Positions 1 through 8,618 are shown, numbered from the stretch's first letter. The stretch is 45,275 nucleotides of DNA from Streptomyces specialis (GCF_001493375.1 NZ_LN929756.1:1-45275), one strand, 5' to 3'. Notes: generated by a model from the letters alone, not told the origin. Made by a program: numbers and translations.

Positions 1-43
1 GGAGAGGTGGATAAGAGGAAGGGACAGGTGTGGCGAGGGGGGG
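1..43. other. Degraded Nextera adapter at contig end (artefact)
   Basis: Bases 1-17 read GGAGAGGTGGATAAGAG. The Nextera read-2 adapter contains GGAGATGTGTATAAGAG, so 15 of 17 bases agree and both differences are T to G. The remaining ACAG of the mosaic end appears displaced at 24-27 after a short insertion. The stretch also ruins the expected BldN protein sequence. I infer read-through into adapter at a contig end rather than genomic DNA. The exact right boundary is uncertain, somewhere between about 27 and 45. Confidence 0.65.
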
Positions 44-142
44 GACGGCATACGCGAGGGGGACGAAGGTGCGCAGCCGGTCGGTGACCGACGTGCGCAG
101 CGTAGCCAGGCCCGAGGCGTCAACCCCGACGTGTGGGTACAC
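1..142 (-). CDS. bldN: Sporulation ECF sigma factor BldN, N-terminal fragment (cut by left edge)
   Basis: Reading leftwards from a GTG at 142 the peptide begins VYPHVGVDASGLATLRTSV and continues through TDRLRTFVPLAYAVP. This is the distinctive N-terminus of Streptomyces BldN, the ECF sigma factor needed for aerial hyphae and chaplin/rodlin expression. BldN has a long N-terminal extension before its sigma-2 region, and only part of that extension is present here. A GGGAG stands four bases before the GTG. After about residue 34 the sequence stops resembling BldN, because the first 40 or so bases of the window look like sequencing adapter (see findings). The gene is next to rex-hem in Streptomyces, as I remember it, which supports the call. 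The catalytic sigma domains lie outside the window. Confidence 0.85.
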   Translation of the reverse strand, partial: MYPHVGVDASGLATLRTSVTDRLRTFVPLAYAVPPLATPVPSSYPPL

Positions 143-389
143 GGGACTCCCAGAGGCTTTAGCTTCCAACACGTGCAGTGTCGGATCCGTCACCCGACGC
201 CTGCGTCTGAGGAGGATAACCCTTCGTGCAGACGACACTACGCCTAGTTGGGAAAATCGCCGATTGGGTTCGAGGTGTTACCGGTTGTGGCCGGTGCGCC
301 ACGCAAACGCCATGGCATAGCTGATCGTAAAGTGACCTGCATTGTCAAAAGCGTGACAGATTTCGACCGAGGTGCCCCGGCCGGACCGG
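143..389. other. Intergenic region between bldN and the HAD phosphatase gene
   Basis: About 250 bases with no credible gene. It holds the bldN upstream region (minus strand) with the BldD-like site, and the 3' flank of the HAD gene, whose TAG stop is at 390-392. Bases 310-365 are locally A/T-richer than the genes around them. Open frames here have no family resemblance. Confidence 0.6.
177..194. promoter_or_regulatory. BldD-like operator upstream of bldN (tentative)
   Basis: AGTGT, eight bases, TCACC. The BldD consensus as I know it is AGTGA and TCACC half-sites with a variable gap, so one half is perfect and the other has one mismatch. BldD is an established repressor of bldN. The site lies 35-52 bases upstream of the bldN GTG. 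A TATCCT hexamer on the minus strand at 213-218 could be the -10, which would place the operator just downstream of the start point. Not proven. Confidence 0.35.
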
Positions 390-1328
390 CTACCTGCGGC
401 GTCGCTGGAGAGCCAGGGCCGCGACCGCGCCGCCGGCCACCGCGCCGGCGCCGGCCGCCGCGGGAACGCCGATCCGGGCCGCCTTCCGGCCCGTGCGGTA
501 GTCCCGCAACCGCCAGCCCTGCTCGCGGGCGTGGGCGCGCAGCTTCTTGTCGGGGTTGATCGCGTAGGGGTGACCGACCAGGGAGAGCAGCGGGATGTCG
601 TTGGCCGAGTCGCTGTAGGCGGCGCACCGCTCCAGGTCCAGGTCCTCCGCCTCGGCCAGCGCCCGCACGGCCACCGCCTTGGCCGGGCCGTGCAGCGGCT
701 CGCCGACCAGCCGGCCCGTGTAGACGCCGCCCACGGACTCCGCCACGGTGCCCAGGGCGCCGGTGAGGCCCAGCCGCCTGGCGATGATGGTGGCCGTCTC
801 CACCGGCGCCGCCGTGACCAGCCAGACCCGCTGGCCGGCGTCGAGGTGGGCCTGGGCCAGCGCGCGGGTCCCCGGCCAGATGCGGCCCGCCATGTACTCG
901 TCGTAGATCTCCTCGCCGATCGCCATCAGCTCCGAGACGCGGTGGCCGCGCACGATCGACAGCGCGCTGTCCCTGGCGTCCTGCATGTGGCCGGTGTGCT
1001 CGGCGCCCGCCATCCGGAAGTACGCCTGCTGCCAGGCGAACTTGGCCAGCTCCCGCTTGCGGAAGAACTTGCGCTTGTACAGACCGCGGCCCAGGTGGAA
1101 GATCGCCGCGCCCTGCATCACGGTGTTGTCCAGGTCGAAGAACGCCGCCGCCTTCGGGTCCCCGGTGGACGGGAACTCCGGCTCCGGCGCGGCCTGTCGC
1201 GCGGCTTCGGCCGCCGCCTTGCCCGCCAGCTCGCTGCGCTCGGTCGCGGCGCGCCTGCGCGCGGCGAGCCACCCCCGGCGGGCGGCGGCCAGGGAAGGAT
1301 CATGTGTGGGGGAGTTGAGCCCGGCCAT
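390..1328 (-). CDS. HAD-IB family phosphatase with C-terminal membrane anchor
   Basis: A 312-residue haloacid dehalogenase hydrolase of the SerB-like IB subfamily. Motif I is FFDLDNTV, with nucleophile D65 and acid/base D67. Motif II is LVTAAP, a lysine follows in GPAKAV, and motif IV is [11 protein letters not shown]. All four core motifs are intact, so it should hydrolyse a phosphomonoester; the substrate cannot be read from sequence. The last 30 residues contain an Ala/Gly-rich hydrophobic stretch ([20 protein letters not shown]) followed by QRRRR, consistent with a tail anchor. The ATG at 1328 was chosen because the conserved protein starts close to it; an in-frame extension to 1403 has no family support. 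A TATGCT hexamer sits six bases before this ATG, suggesting a leaderless transcript. Divergent from the glutaredoxin gene. Confidence 0.88.
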   Translation of the reverse strand: MAGLNSPTHDPSLAAARRGWLAARRRAATERSELAGKAAAEAARQAAPEPEFPSTGDPKAAAFFDLDNTVMQGAAIFHLGRGLYKRKFFRKRELAKFAWQQAYFRMAGAEHTGHMQDARDSALSIVRGHRVSELMAIGEEIYDEYMAGRIWPGTRALAQAHLDAGQRVWLVTAAPVETATIIARRLGLTGALGTVAESVGGVYTGRLVGEPLHGPAKAVAVRALAEAEDLDLERCAAYSDSANDIPLLSLVGHPYAINPDKKLRAHAREQGWRLRDYRTGRKAARIGVPAAAGAGAVAGGAVAALALQRRRR

Positions 1329-1411
1329 GCTGTGAGCATAGCCAGTCCACACACAAACCCCCGTGGCCCGGGAATGACGCCGGGGTGACCGGGCGGGGCA
1401 CAATAAGGGCC

Positions 1412-1720
1412 ATGACTCCCCTCCTCCGCCCGCGCCGCACGCCCCGGGAGACGACGCCGGAGGCGGACGCCGCGCCCGCCCCCCGGCGTCTGGTGACCCT
1501 GATCGGCAAGCCCGGCTGCCATCTGTGCGACGACGCGCGGAAGATCGTCGCCGAGGTGTGCGCCGAGGTGGGCGCGGACTGGGAGGAGAAGGACATCACG
1601 CGGGACGCCGAGCTGCACCGGAGGTACTGGGAGCAGATCCCGGTGGTGCTGGTGGACGGCGACCAGCATGACTTCTGGCGCGTCGACCGGGGGCGATTGC
1701 GGCGCGCCCTGGGCGCTTGA
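1412..1720 (+). CDS. Glutaredoxin-like DUF836 protein
   Basis: A 102-residue thioredoxin-fold protein. The segment [20 protein letters not shown] carries the beta-alpha start of a glutaredoxin with a CHLC (CxxC) redox centre, and [12 protein letters not shown] supplies the cis-proline strand. This matches the small DUF836/glutaredoxin-like family. Likely a cytoplasmic thiol-disulfide protein; partners unknown. ATG at 1412 is preferred over an in-frame GTG at 1385, because the latter only adds MTGRGTIRA. It lies directly upstream of rex with a 229-base gap containing the Rex operator, so it is probably not part of the rex transcript. It is next to rex in other Streptomyces, as I remember it. 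Confidence 0.85.
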   Translation: MTPLLRPRRTPRETTPEADAAPAPRRLVTLIGKPGCHLCDDARKIVAEVCAEVGADWEEKDITRDAELHRRYWEQIPVVLVDGDQHDFWRVDRGRLRRALGA

Positions 1721-1845
1721 CCGGCCCGGGAGGATGGATCGGGACCGTTTTCCGCCATGTGGTGCCATACGCGAGGAGTGTGACCCGGTGTCCCTGTTGG
1801 CTCCTGTGGCACCGGTCACTTTGGCCGGACAAAACGGACAGAGTC

Positions 1846-1882
1846 TTTGTGCACGCGTTCACAAGGACATAGCCTGGGCCGG
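1846..1882 (+). promoter_or_regulatory. Probable rex-hemACDB promoter
   Basis: TTGTGC (1847-1852), a 17-base spacer and TAGCCT (1870-1875, TAnnnT type) form a plausible housekeeping promoter with a start near 1882. The -35 is embedded in the Rex operator, which is the arrangement expected for direct repression. The spacing and operator overlap are seen; the start site is inferred. Confidence 0.5.
1847..1864. promoter_or_regulatory. Rex operator (ROP) of the rex-hem operon
   Basis: TTGTGCACGCGTTCACAA, an almost perfect inverted repeat fitting the known Rex consensus TTGTGAA-N4-TTCACAA with one mismatch. It lies 86 bases upstream of the rex GTG. A likely promoter overlaps it: TTGTGC at 1847-1852 as -35, 17 bases, then TAGCCT at 1870-1875 as -10, so bound Rex would cover the -35. 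Rex autoregulates this operon in S. coelicolor: NADH releases it, NAD+ favours binding. Confidence 0.88.
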
Positions 1883-1949
1883 ACGGAGCGGTTCCGGCGC
1901 GTGCCACGCCCTGGACCGCCCTCCGCTTGGCCCGACCGGCAGGAGCACC

Positions 1950-2717
1950 GTGGCAACTGGCCGAAATCACCGACCGGCGACCCGTAGCCGAGGAATCCCC
2001 GAGGCGACCGTCGCCCGGCTTCCGCTGTATCTGCGGGCGCTGACCGCGCTGTCGGAGCGCTCGGTGCCCACGGTCTCCTCCGAGGAGCTGGCGAGCGCCG
2101 CCGGGGTCAACTCCGCGAAGCTCCGCAAGGACTTCTCCTACCTGGGCAGCTACGGCACCCGCGGCGTCGGGTACGACGTGGAGTATCTCGTCTACCAGAT
2201 CTCCCGCGAGCTGGGGCTCACCCAGGACTGGCCCGTGGTGATCGTCGGAATCGGTAACCTCGGCGCCGCCCTCGCCAACTACGGCGGCTTCGCCTCCCGC
2301 GGCTTCCGCGTCGCGGCGCTCATCGACGCGGACCCGTCGATGAGCGGCAAGCAGGTCGCCGGGATCCCGGTGCGGCATGTCGACGAGCTGGAGACGATCA
2401 TTCACACGAACGGGGTCTCCATCGGCGTCATCACCACCCCTGGGGGTGCCGCCCAGCAGGTGTGCGACCGGCTGGTCGCCGCGGGCATCACCTCCATCCT
2501 GAACTTCGCCCCCACCGTCCTCCAGGTGCCCGAGGGCGTCGACGTGCGCAAGGTGGATCTCTCCATCGAGTTGCAGATCCTCGCGTTCCACGAGCAGCGC
2601 AAGGCCGCGGAGGACCTGTCCCGCGAGACCGCCGCCCCCGATCGGATGCGGGTTCCCGCGGAGCAGCGGGGCGAGCAGGGCCCGGAGGGAGACGTACCGG
2701 CGGTGATGCCGGCATGA
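1950..2717 (+). CDS. rex: Redox-sensing transcriptional repressor Rex
   Basis: A 255-residue homologue of S. coelicolor Rex, recognisable almost residue for residue. The N-terminal winged helix includes PEATVARLPLYLRALTAL and SAKLRKDFSYLGSYGTRGVG. The Rossmann domain has VVIVGIGNLGAALANY (GxGxxG) for NAD(H), and a C-terminal swap helix contains LSIELQILAFHEQRK. Rex represses respiratory and heme genes until the NADH/NAD+ ratio rises. GTG at 1950 follows AGGAG at 1941-1945 and gives the expected VATGR start; longer in-frame extensions have no family support. The C-terminal tail (EQRGEQGPEGDVPAVMPA) is typical of Streptomyces. First gene of the operon; its TGA overlaps the hemA ATG. Confidence 0.97.
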   Translation: MATGRNHRPATRSRGIPEATVARLPLYLRALTALSERSVPTVSSEELASAAGVNSAKLRKDFSYLGSYGTRGVGYDVEYLVYQISRELGLTQDWPVVIVGIGNLGAALANYGGFASRGFRVAALIDADPSMSGKQVAGIPVRHVDELETIIHTNGVSIGVITTPGGAAQQVCDRLVAAGITSILNFAPTVLQVPEGVDVRKVDLSIELQILAFHEQRKAAEDLSRETAAPDRMRVPAEQRGEQGPEGDVPAVMPA

Positions 2718-4075
2718 CGCTGCTCGTCATCGGGCTCAGCCACCGCAGCGCGCCCGTCAGCCTGCTGGAGCGCGCCGCGCTCGCCCCCGACGCCCGCGGC
2801 ACGCTGCTGCGCGACGCCGTCGCCGCGACCGGCACCGGACCGGCCGGCACCGGGACGACCGCCGTGGTCGAGGCCGCCGTGCTCTCCACGTGCAACCGGA
2901 TCGAGCTGTACGCCGAGGTGGACGGCTTCCACACCGGCGTCTCCGAGCTGACCGCGCTGCTGGCCCGGCACAGCGGCGTCGCCCTGGCCGAGCTCCAGCC
3001 GTACCTGTACACGCACTACGAGGACCGCGCCGTGCGCCACCTGTTCACGGTGGCCTGCGGGCTGGACTCGATGGTGGTCGGCGAGGGCCAGATCCTCGGC
3101 CAGATCAAGGGCGCCCTCGCCCTCGCCCAGGACGAGCAGACGGCCGGCCGCCTGCTGAACGAGCTGTTCCAGCAGGCGCTGCGGGTCGGGAAGCGGGCGC
3201 ACAGCGAGACCGGGATCGACCGGGCCGGGCAGTCCCTGGTCACGTTCGGCCTGGAGCAGCTCGCCGACGGCCGGGACGTGGCCGGCTGGGTCAGGGGCGG
3301 CCGGGCGCTGGTGATCGGCGCCGGATCGATGTCCTCGCTCGCCGCGACCACCCTGGCCCGCACCGGTGTCGCCGAACTGGTGATCGCCAACCGCACCCTG
3401 GAACGCGCCGAGCGGCTCGCCGCCGCACTGGACCAGGACGGCGGCCCCAAGGCCCGCGCGGTGCCGATCAACGCCATCTCCGTCGCCGCCGAGCTGGCCC
3501 TCGCCGACGTCGTCGTCTCCTGTACGGGCGCCACCGGGCTGGTCCTGACGGCCCCCGCCGTGGCGAACGCGATCCGCGAGCGCGACACCCCCCTCGCCGT
3601 GCTCGACCTGGCCATGCCGCGCGACGTGGACGCCGCCGTCCACCGGCTGCCCGGCGTCCGGCTGGTGGACATCGAGTCGCTCGCCTCCGCCTCCGCCGAC
3701 GCCCCGATGGCCGCCGACGTGGACGCCGTGCACACGATCGTCACCGAGGAGACCTCCGCCCTCGGCGCCGCCCGCCGCGCGGCCCACATCACGCCCACCG
3801 TCGTCGCGCTGCGCGCCATGGCCTCCGACGTCGTCGCCGCCGAGCTGGCCAGGCTCCACGGCCGGCTGCCCGACCTCGGCGACAAGGAGCGCGAGGAAGT
3901 CGGCAGAACCGTCCGCCGCGTCGTCGACAAGCTGCTCCACGCGCCGACCGTGCGCGTCAAGGAACTGGCCGGGGAGCCCGGCGGCGACCACTACGCGGCG
4001 GCGCTCCGGCAGCTCTTCGACCTCGGCCCGCTCTCCGCCCTCGCGGCCGGCACACCCGAACGGGAGCGCTCGTGA
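2714..4075 (+). CDS. hemA: Glutamyl-tRNA reductase
   Basis: A 453-residue HemA that reduces glutamyl-tRNA(Glu) with NADPH to glutamate-1-semialdehyde, the first step of C5-pathway heme synthesis. The start MTLLVIGLSHRSAPVSLLER is the family N-terminus. The catalytic cysteine is C60 in LSTCNRIELYAEVD, the catalytic domain ends with VVGEGQILGQIKGA, the NADPH domain shows VIGAGSMSSLAATTL, and a C-terminal dimerisation helix region follows. A short Gly/Thr-rich insert (TGTGPAGTGTT) precedes the catalytic cysteine. ATG at 2714 overlaps the rex stop (ATGA), indicating translational coupling. Its product goes to HemL, encoded about 11.6 kb downstream on the same strand. Confidence 0.97.
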   Translation: MTLLVIGLSHRSAPVSLLERAALAPDARGTLLRDAVAATGTGPAGTGTTAVVEAAVLSTCNRIELYAEVDGFHTGVSELTALLARHSGVALAELQPYLYTHYEDRAVRHLFTVACGLDSMVVGEGQILGQIKGALALAQDEQTAGRLLNELFQQALRVGKRAHSETGIDRAGQSLVTFGLEQLADGRDVAGWVRGGRALVIGAGSMSSLAATTLARTGVAELVIANRTLERAERLAAALDQDGGPKARAVPINAISVAAELALADVVVSCTGATGLVLTAPAVANAIRERDTPLAVLDLAMPRDVDAAVHRLPGVRLVDIESLASASADAPMAADVDAVHTIVTEETSALGAARRAAHITPTVVALRAMASDVVAAELARLHGRLPDLGDKEREEVGRTVRRVVDKLLHAPTVRVKELAGEPGGDHYAAALRQLFDLGPLSALAAGTPERERS

Positions 4076-5043
4076 ACGCCCCCCGCGCCCTGCGGCTGGG
4101 CACCCGGCGCAGTCCGCTGGCCCTGTCCCAGTCCTCGACCGTCGCCGAACAGGTCCGGCGGATCTCCGGGCGGCCCGTCGAACTGGTCGAGATCACCACC
4201 TACGGCGACGTCTCCCGCCGCAGCCTGGCGCAGATCGGCGGCACCGGGGTCTTCGTCTCGGCGCTGCGCGACGCGCTGCTCGCCGGGGAGATCGACTTCG
4301 CGGTGCACTCCCTGAAGGACCTCCCGGCCGTGCAGCCGCCCGACCTGGCCCTGGCCGCGGTGCCGCCGCGCGCCGACGCCAGGGACGCGCTCGTCGCCCG
4401 CGACGGGCTGACGTTCGAACGGCTGGCCGTGGCGCCCGGCCGCCCGCGCGTCGGCACCGGCTCACCGCGCCGCATGGCGCAGCTCAACGCCTGGGCGAGA
4501 GCCTTGGGTTGCGAGATCGAAACGGTCGCGATCAGAGGGAATGTCGATACGCGAATCGGGTACGTCCGCACCGGCGAGCTCGACGCGGTCGTGCTCGCCG
4601 CCGCCGGACTGCACCGCATCAACCGGGGTGACGAGATCACCGAACTCATCTCCCCGGACATCGTTCTGCCCGCCCCCGGCCAGGGGGCGCTGGCGGTCGA
4701 GTGCGCCGCCACGAACACGGCACTCACCGCCCTGCTCGGCGAGCTCGACGACCCGCGCACCCGGGTCGCCGTGACCGCCGAGCGCACTCTGCTCGCCGCC
4801 TTGGAGGCCGGCTGCAGCGCCCCCGTGGGCGCTTTCGCCGACCTCCTGGCCGACGGGCAGACCGTCACCGAAATGCGCCTGCGCGGCGTCGTCGGCACCC
4901 CCGACGGAGCCACCCAGGTGCAGCTGTCCACCACCGGTCCCGTACCGGCGTCCGACGAGGAGGCGGCGGCCATCGGCCGCGGGCTCGCCGTCGAGATGCT
5001 CGCCAAGGGCGCGGCCGGTCTGATGGGGGAGCGAGCACATTGA
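4072..5043 (+). CDS. hemC: Porphobilinogen deaminase (hydroxymethylbilane synthase)
   Basis: A 323-residue HemC that polymerises four porphobilinogens to hydroxymethylbilane. The start RALRLGTRRSPLALSQS is the family N-terminus; HSLKDLP holds the catalytic aspartate (D83), GSPRRMAQL the substrate arginines, and LEAGCSAPVGAF the dipyrromethane-cofactor cysteine (C248). All key residues are present and length is normal. GTG at 4072 overlaps the hemA TGA (GTGA), so it is coupled to hemA. Its TGA in turn overlaps the hemD start. Cytoplasmic. Confidence 0.97.
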   Translation: MNAPRALRLGTRRSPLALSQSSTVAEQVRRISGRPVELVEITTYGDVSRRSLAQIGGTGVFVSALRDALLAGEIDFAVHSLKDLPAVQPPDLALAAVPPRADARDALVARDGLTFERLAVAPGRPRVGTGSPRRMAQLNAWARALGCEIETVAIRGNVDTRIGYVRTGELDAVVLAAAGLHRINRGDEITELISPDIVLPAPGQGALAVECAATNTALTALLGELDDPRTRVAVTAERTLLAALEAGCSAPVGAFADLLADGQTVTEMRLRGVVGTPDGATQVQLSTTGPVPASDEEAAAIGRGLAVEMLAKGAAGLMGERAH

Positions 5044-6800
5044 GCCCCACCACGAGCCCCACCACCGCAGGCCCCATGGGCACCGCCGGCGCCGTAGGCG
5101 CCACGAGCACCGCGGGTGTCCCCACCAGCACGGTGGACATCCCGCGGGCCGCGCGCGCAGAGCCGTGCGGCACTCCTCTCGGACACGTCACCTTCCTCGG
5201 TGCGGGACCCGGAGATCCGGGTCTGCTCACGTTGCGCGCGGTCGACGTCCTGGCGCAGGCCGATGTGCTGATCGCCGACGCCGAGGCGTACGAGGTCGTG
5301 CGCGCGCATCTCGCGCCGGGCACGGAAACCCCGTTGCAGGGCATCGGCGAGGACGGGTCCACCGTCTCCACGGTCCGGGCCGGGGCCGACCACATCGCCG
5401 ATCTTGTCATGCGGGCCGCGCGCGGCGGCAAGCGGGTGGTGCGTGCGGTCGCCGGCGACCCCGGCATGGACACCGACGCCACCGCCGACATGCTCGCGCT
5501 GGTCGCCGAGGGCATCACCTTCGAGGTGGTCCCCGGCATCGCCAACGCGGTCGGCGTCGCCGCCTACGCGGGCGTGCCGCTGCGCGACTCCGAGGGCGGC
5601 GACGTGCGGTTCGTCAACGCCGCCTCGGCCGACGACCGCTGCTGGAACGAGGTCGGCGCCAGCGACGCGACCGTCGTCGTCAGCACCACCTTGGACGCGG
5701 TCGCCGTGACGGCCTCCCGGCTGGTCTCGGCGGGCCGCAAGCCCGACACGCCGCTGTCGGTCACGGTCGCCGGCACCACCACCAGGCAGCGCACGTGGAC
5801 GGCGACGCTGGGCACGGTCGAGCGGACCCTGAAGGCCGCGAAGGTCCTGCCCGCCGCCGACGCGGACCGCCCGGCGATAGCGGTCGTCGGCGAGCGCAGC
5901 GCGCCCGCGCAGCGGGAGCGGCTGGCGTGGTTCGAGTCCAAGCCGCTGTTCGGCTGGAAGGTCCTGGTGCCGCGCACCAAGGAGCAGGCGGCGTCGCTGT
6001 CGGAGCAGTTGCGCTCCTACGGCGCGGTGCCCAGCGAGGGGCCGACGATCGCCGTGGAGCCGCCGCGCACGCCGCAGCAGATGGACCGGGCGGTCAAGGG
6101 CCTGGTCACCGGGCGGTACGAGTGGATCGCGTTCACCTCGGTCAACGCGGTGCGGGCGATCCGCGAGAAGTTCGAGGAGTACGGCCTGGACGCGCGGGCG
6201 TTCGCCGGGATCAAGGTCGCCGCCGTCGGCGAGCAGACCGCCCGCGCGCTCCAGCGGTTCGGGGTGCGGCCCGATCTGGTGCCCAGCGGTGAGCAGTCGG
6301 CCGCCGGCCTGCTGGAGGACTGGCCGCCGTACGACCCGGTCTTCGACCCGATCGACCGGGTGTTCCTGCCGCGCGCCGACATCGCCACCGAGACCCTGGT
6401 GGCCGGTCTGGTCGAGCTGGGCTGGGAGGTGGACGACGTGACGGCCTACCGGACCGTGCGGGCGTCGCCGCCGCCGGCGGCGACCCGGGAGGCCATCAAG
6501 GGCGGCGGTTTCGACGCGGTGCTGTTCACGTCGTCCTCGACCGTGCGGAATCTGGTCGGGATCGCGGGCAAGCCGCACAACGTGACGGTGATCGCGTGCA
6601 TCGGCCCGGCCACCGCGCGGACCGCCGAGGAGCACGGCCTGCGGGTGGACGTGATGGCGCCCGAGCCGTCGGTGCACGCGCTGGCCGAGGCGCTGGCCGC
6701 GTTCGGCGCGGAGCGGCGGGCGGCGGCCCTGGAGGCCGGTGAGGTGCTGAAGCGGCCCAGCGAGAAGCGACCGCAGCGGAGGAGGACCAGGACGCCGTGA
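5040..6800 (+). CDS. hemD: Fused uroporphyrinogen-III methyltransferase-like / uroporphyrinogen-III synthase
   Basis: A 586-residue two-domain protein. The first 47 residues are a low-complexity Thr/Ala/Gly leader. Residues about 49-290 form a CobA/SUMT-type tetrapyrrole methylase fold ([20 protein letters not shown], later [20 protein letters not shown]). From about 303 ([17 protein letters not shown]) to 560 is a HemD uroporphyrinogen-III synthase that closes hydroxymethylbilane to uroporphyrinogen III. The methylase half is degenerate: the usual GGDPFVFGRG loop reads [11 protein letters not shown], so SAM methylation at C2/C7 is doubtful. A TTG at 5040, overlapping the hemC stop and preceded by GGGGGAG, was chosen as start; the ATG at residue 13 is an alternative. 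hemB overlaps its end. Confidence 0.93.
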   Translation: MSPTTSPTTAGPMGTAGAVGATSTAGVPTSTVDIPRAARAEPCGTPLGHVTFLGAGPGDPGLLTLRAVDVLAQADVLIADAEAYEVVRAHLAPGTETPLQGIGEDGSTVSTVRAGADHIADLVMRAARGGKRVVRAVAGDPGMDTDATADMLALVAEGITFEVVPGIANAVGVAAYAGVPLRDSEGGDVRFVNAASADDRCWNEVGASDATVVVSTTLDAVAVTASRLVSAGRKPDTPLSVTVAGTTTRQRTWTATLGTVERTLKAAKVLPAADADRPAIAVVGERSAPAQRERLAWFESKPLFGWKVLVPRTKEQAASLSEQLRSYGAVPSEGPTIAVEPPRTPQQMDRAVKGLVTGRYEWIAFTSVNAVRAIREKFEEYGLDARAFAGIKVAAVGEQTARALQRFGVRPDLVPSGEQSAAGLLEDWPPYDPVFDPIDRVFLPRADIATETLVAGLVELGWEVDDVTAYRTVRASPPPAATREAIKGGGFDAVLFTSSSTVRNLVGIAGKPHNVTVIACIGPATARTAEEHGLRVDVMAPEPSVHALAEALAAFGAERRAAALEAGEVLKRPSEKRPQRRRTRTP

Positions 6801-7780
6801 CGTTCCCCGATGTGCGGCCCCGGCGGCTGCGCACCACCCCGGCGATGCGGCGGATGGTCGCCGAGCACCGGCTGCACCCGGCGGACCTGATCCTGCCCGC
6901 GTTCGTCCGGGAGGGCGTCACCGGCCCGGTGCCGGTGGCGTCGATGCCGGGCGTGGTGCAGCACTCGCGGGACTCGCTGCGGAAGGCCGCCGTCGAGGCG
7001 GCCTCGGCGGGGGTCAGCGGGATCATGCTGTTCGGCGTGCCGGAGGACGCGAAGAAGGACGCGATCGGGTCGCCCGGCACGGACCCGGACGGCATCCTCC
7101 AGGTCGCGCTGCGGGACGTCCGGGCGGAGGTCGGCGACGCGCTGGTCGTGATGTCGGACCTGTGCCTGGACGAGGTCACCGACCACGGGCACTGCGGCGT
7201 GCTGGACGACCGGGGCCGGGTGGACAACGACGCGACGCTGGAGCGGTACGCGGAGATGGCCGTCGTCCAGGCCGAGGCCGGGGCGCACGTGCTGGGCCCC
7301 AGCGGCATGATGGACGGCCAGATCGGCCACGTGCGGCGCGCGCTGGACGCGGCGGGCCACCAGGACGTGGCGCTGCTGGCGTACACGGCGAAGTACGCGT
7401 CGGCGTTCTACGGCCCGTTCCGCGAGGCGGTGAACTCGTCGCTGAAGGGCGATCGCAAGGCGTACCAGCAGGACGCGCCGAACGCGCGGGAGGCGCTGCG
7501 CGAGCTGGAGCTGGACCTCGCCGAGGGCGCGGACATGGTGATGGTGAAGCCGGGCCTGCCGTACCTGGACATCCTGCGCGCGGTCGCGGACGCCTCCCCG
7601 GTGCCGGTGGCGGCGTACCAGATCTCCGGCGAGTACGCGATGGTCGAGGCGGCGGCGGAACGCGGCTGGCTGGACCGGGACCGGGCGATCGAGGAGACGC
7701 TGACGGCGTTCAAGCGCGCCGGGGCGAACCTGATCCTGACGTACTGGGCCACGGAGTTCGCCCGGCGCCTGGCCCCCTGA
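6797..7780 (+). CDS. hemB: Delta-aminolevulinic acid dehydratase (porphobilinogen synthase)
   Basis: A 327-residue HemB that condenses two 5-aminolevulinates to porphobilinogen. Schiff-base lysines are K199 ([15 protein letters not shown]) and K251 ([15 protein letters not shown]). The metal loop is [17 protein letters not shown]: two of the three zinc cysteines of the E. coli type are present (C123, C133) and the middle one is aspartate (D125), an intermediate C-D-C site. An acidic patch suited to an allosteric magnesium is also present in the family. GTG at 6797 overlaps the hemD TGA and follows GGAGG at 6781. Last gene of the operon, followed by two strong hairpins. Confidence 0.97.
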   Translation: MTFPDVRPRRLRTTPAMRRMVAEHRLHPADLILPAFVREGVTGPVPVASMPGVVQHSRDSLRKAAVEAASAGVSGIMLFGVPEDAKKDAIGSPGTDPDGILQVALRDVRAEVGDALVVMSDLCLDEVTDHGHCGVLDDRGRVDNDATLERYAEMAVVQAEAGAHVLGPSGMMDGQIGHVRRALDAAGHQDVALLAYTAKYASAFYGPFREAVNSSLKGDRKAYQQDAPNAREALRELELDLAEGADMVMVKPGLPYLDILRAVADASPVPVAAYQISGEYAMVEAAAERGWLDRDRAIEETLTAFKRAGANLILTYWATEFARRLAP

Positions 7781-7783
7781 CGG

Positions 7784-7844
7784 GCCGCCCGCCCGGCGGG
7801 CGGCATCATGGGGGTGTCCGCCGTCCCCGCCGGCCGGGGCGGGG
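7784..7844 (+). terminator. Double hairpin after hemB
   Basis: Two G+C stem-loops lie in the hemB-SDR gap. The first (7784-7804) has a 9-bp perfect stem with a three-base loop, four bases after the hemB stop. The second (7825-7844) has arms CCCCGCC and GGCGGGG around a six-base loop. No U-tract follows, which is usual for Streptomyces terminators. They probably end the rex-hem transcript. The SDR ribosome site follows at 7851-7857. Confidence 0.6.
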
Positions 7845-7862
7845 AACGACAGGAGGCACACC

Positions 7863-8618
7863 GTGAGCACGCCCACCGCCGTCATCACCGGAGCCAGCAG
7901 CGGGATCGGGGCCGCGACCGCGCGGGGACTGGCCGGGGCCGGGTTCCGGGTGGTGCTCACCGCGCGGCGCGGGGACCGGATCGAGGCGCTGGCCGGGGAG
8001 CTGACGCGGGCCGGGCACGCGGCCGAGGCGCGCGTGCTCGACGTCACCGACCGGGCCGCCGTGGACGCCTTCGCCGCCGCGCTGGACCGCTGCGACGTGC
8101 TGGTGAACAACGCGGGCGGCGCGCTCGGACTCGACCCCGTGGCCACGGGCGACCCCGCCGACTGGCAGGCCATGTACGAGGTCAACGTGCTGGGCGTGCT
8201 CCACATGACGCAGGCGCTGCTGCCCGCGCTGACCGCGTCCGGCGCCGGGACCGTGCTGGTGGTGACGTCCACCGCCGGGCACGGCACGTACGAGGGCGGC
8301 GCCGGGTACGCCGCAGCCAAGCACGGCGCGCGGGTGCTCGCCGAGACGCTGCGGCTGGAGATCGTCGGGCGGCCCGTGCGGGTCGTGGAGATCGCGCCGG
8401 GCATGGTGCGGACCGACGAGTTCTCCCTCACCCGGTTCCGGGGCGACGCGGCGCGCGCCGCCAAGGTGTACGAGGGGGTCGCCGAGCCGCTGACCGCCGA
8501 GGACGTCGCGGACACCATCACCTGGGCCGTGACCCGCCCGCCGCACGTCAACGTGGACCTGCTCGTCGTCCGCCCCCGCGCGCAGGCGTCCAACACCAAG
8601 GTGCACCGCGAGGCATGA
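7863..8618 (+). CDS. SDR family NAD(P)-dependent oxidoreductase
   Basis: A 251-residue classical short-chain dehydrogenase. The cofactor motif TGASSGIG is at 9-16, NNAG at 82-85, and the catalytic S136, Y149 and K153 (YAAAK) are all in place. The glycine-rich start and the arginine after the second strand (TARRGDR) favour NADP(H). The closest functional group is the YdfG/serine-3-dehydrogenase-like SDRs, but the substrate is not readable from sequence. A strong AGGAGG precedes the GTG at 7863. Its stop overlaps the ATG of the serine hydrolase (ATGA), so the two are co-translated. Confidence 0.9.
   Translation: MSTPTAVITGASSGIGAATARGLAGAGFRVVLTARRGDRIEALAGELTRAGHAAEARVLDVTDRAAVDAFAAALDRCDVLVNNAGGALGLDPVATGDPADWQAMYEVNVLGVLHMTQALLPALTASGAGTVLVVTSTAGHGTYEGGAGYAAAKHGARVLAETLRLEIVGRPVRVVEIAPGMVRTDEFSLTRFRGDAARAAKVYEGVAEPLTAEDVADTITWAVTRPPHVNVDLLVVRPRAQASNTKVHREA

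Noticed and set aside
30..320. Small plus-strand gene at the left edge
   Set aside because: It is antisense to bldN and starts inside adapter-like sequence; no family match.
1668..1949. Rex with a 94-residue N-terminal extension
   Set aside because: The extension overlaps the Rex operator and promoter and is not part of the Rex family; GTG at 1950 has an AGGAG.
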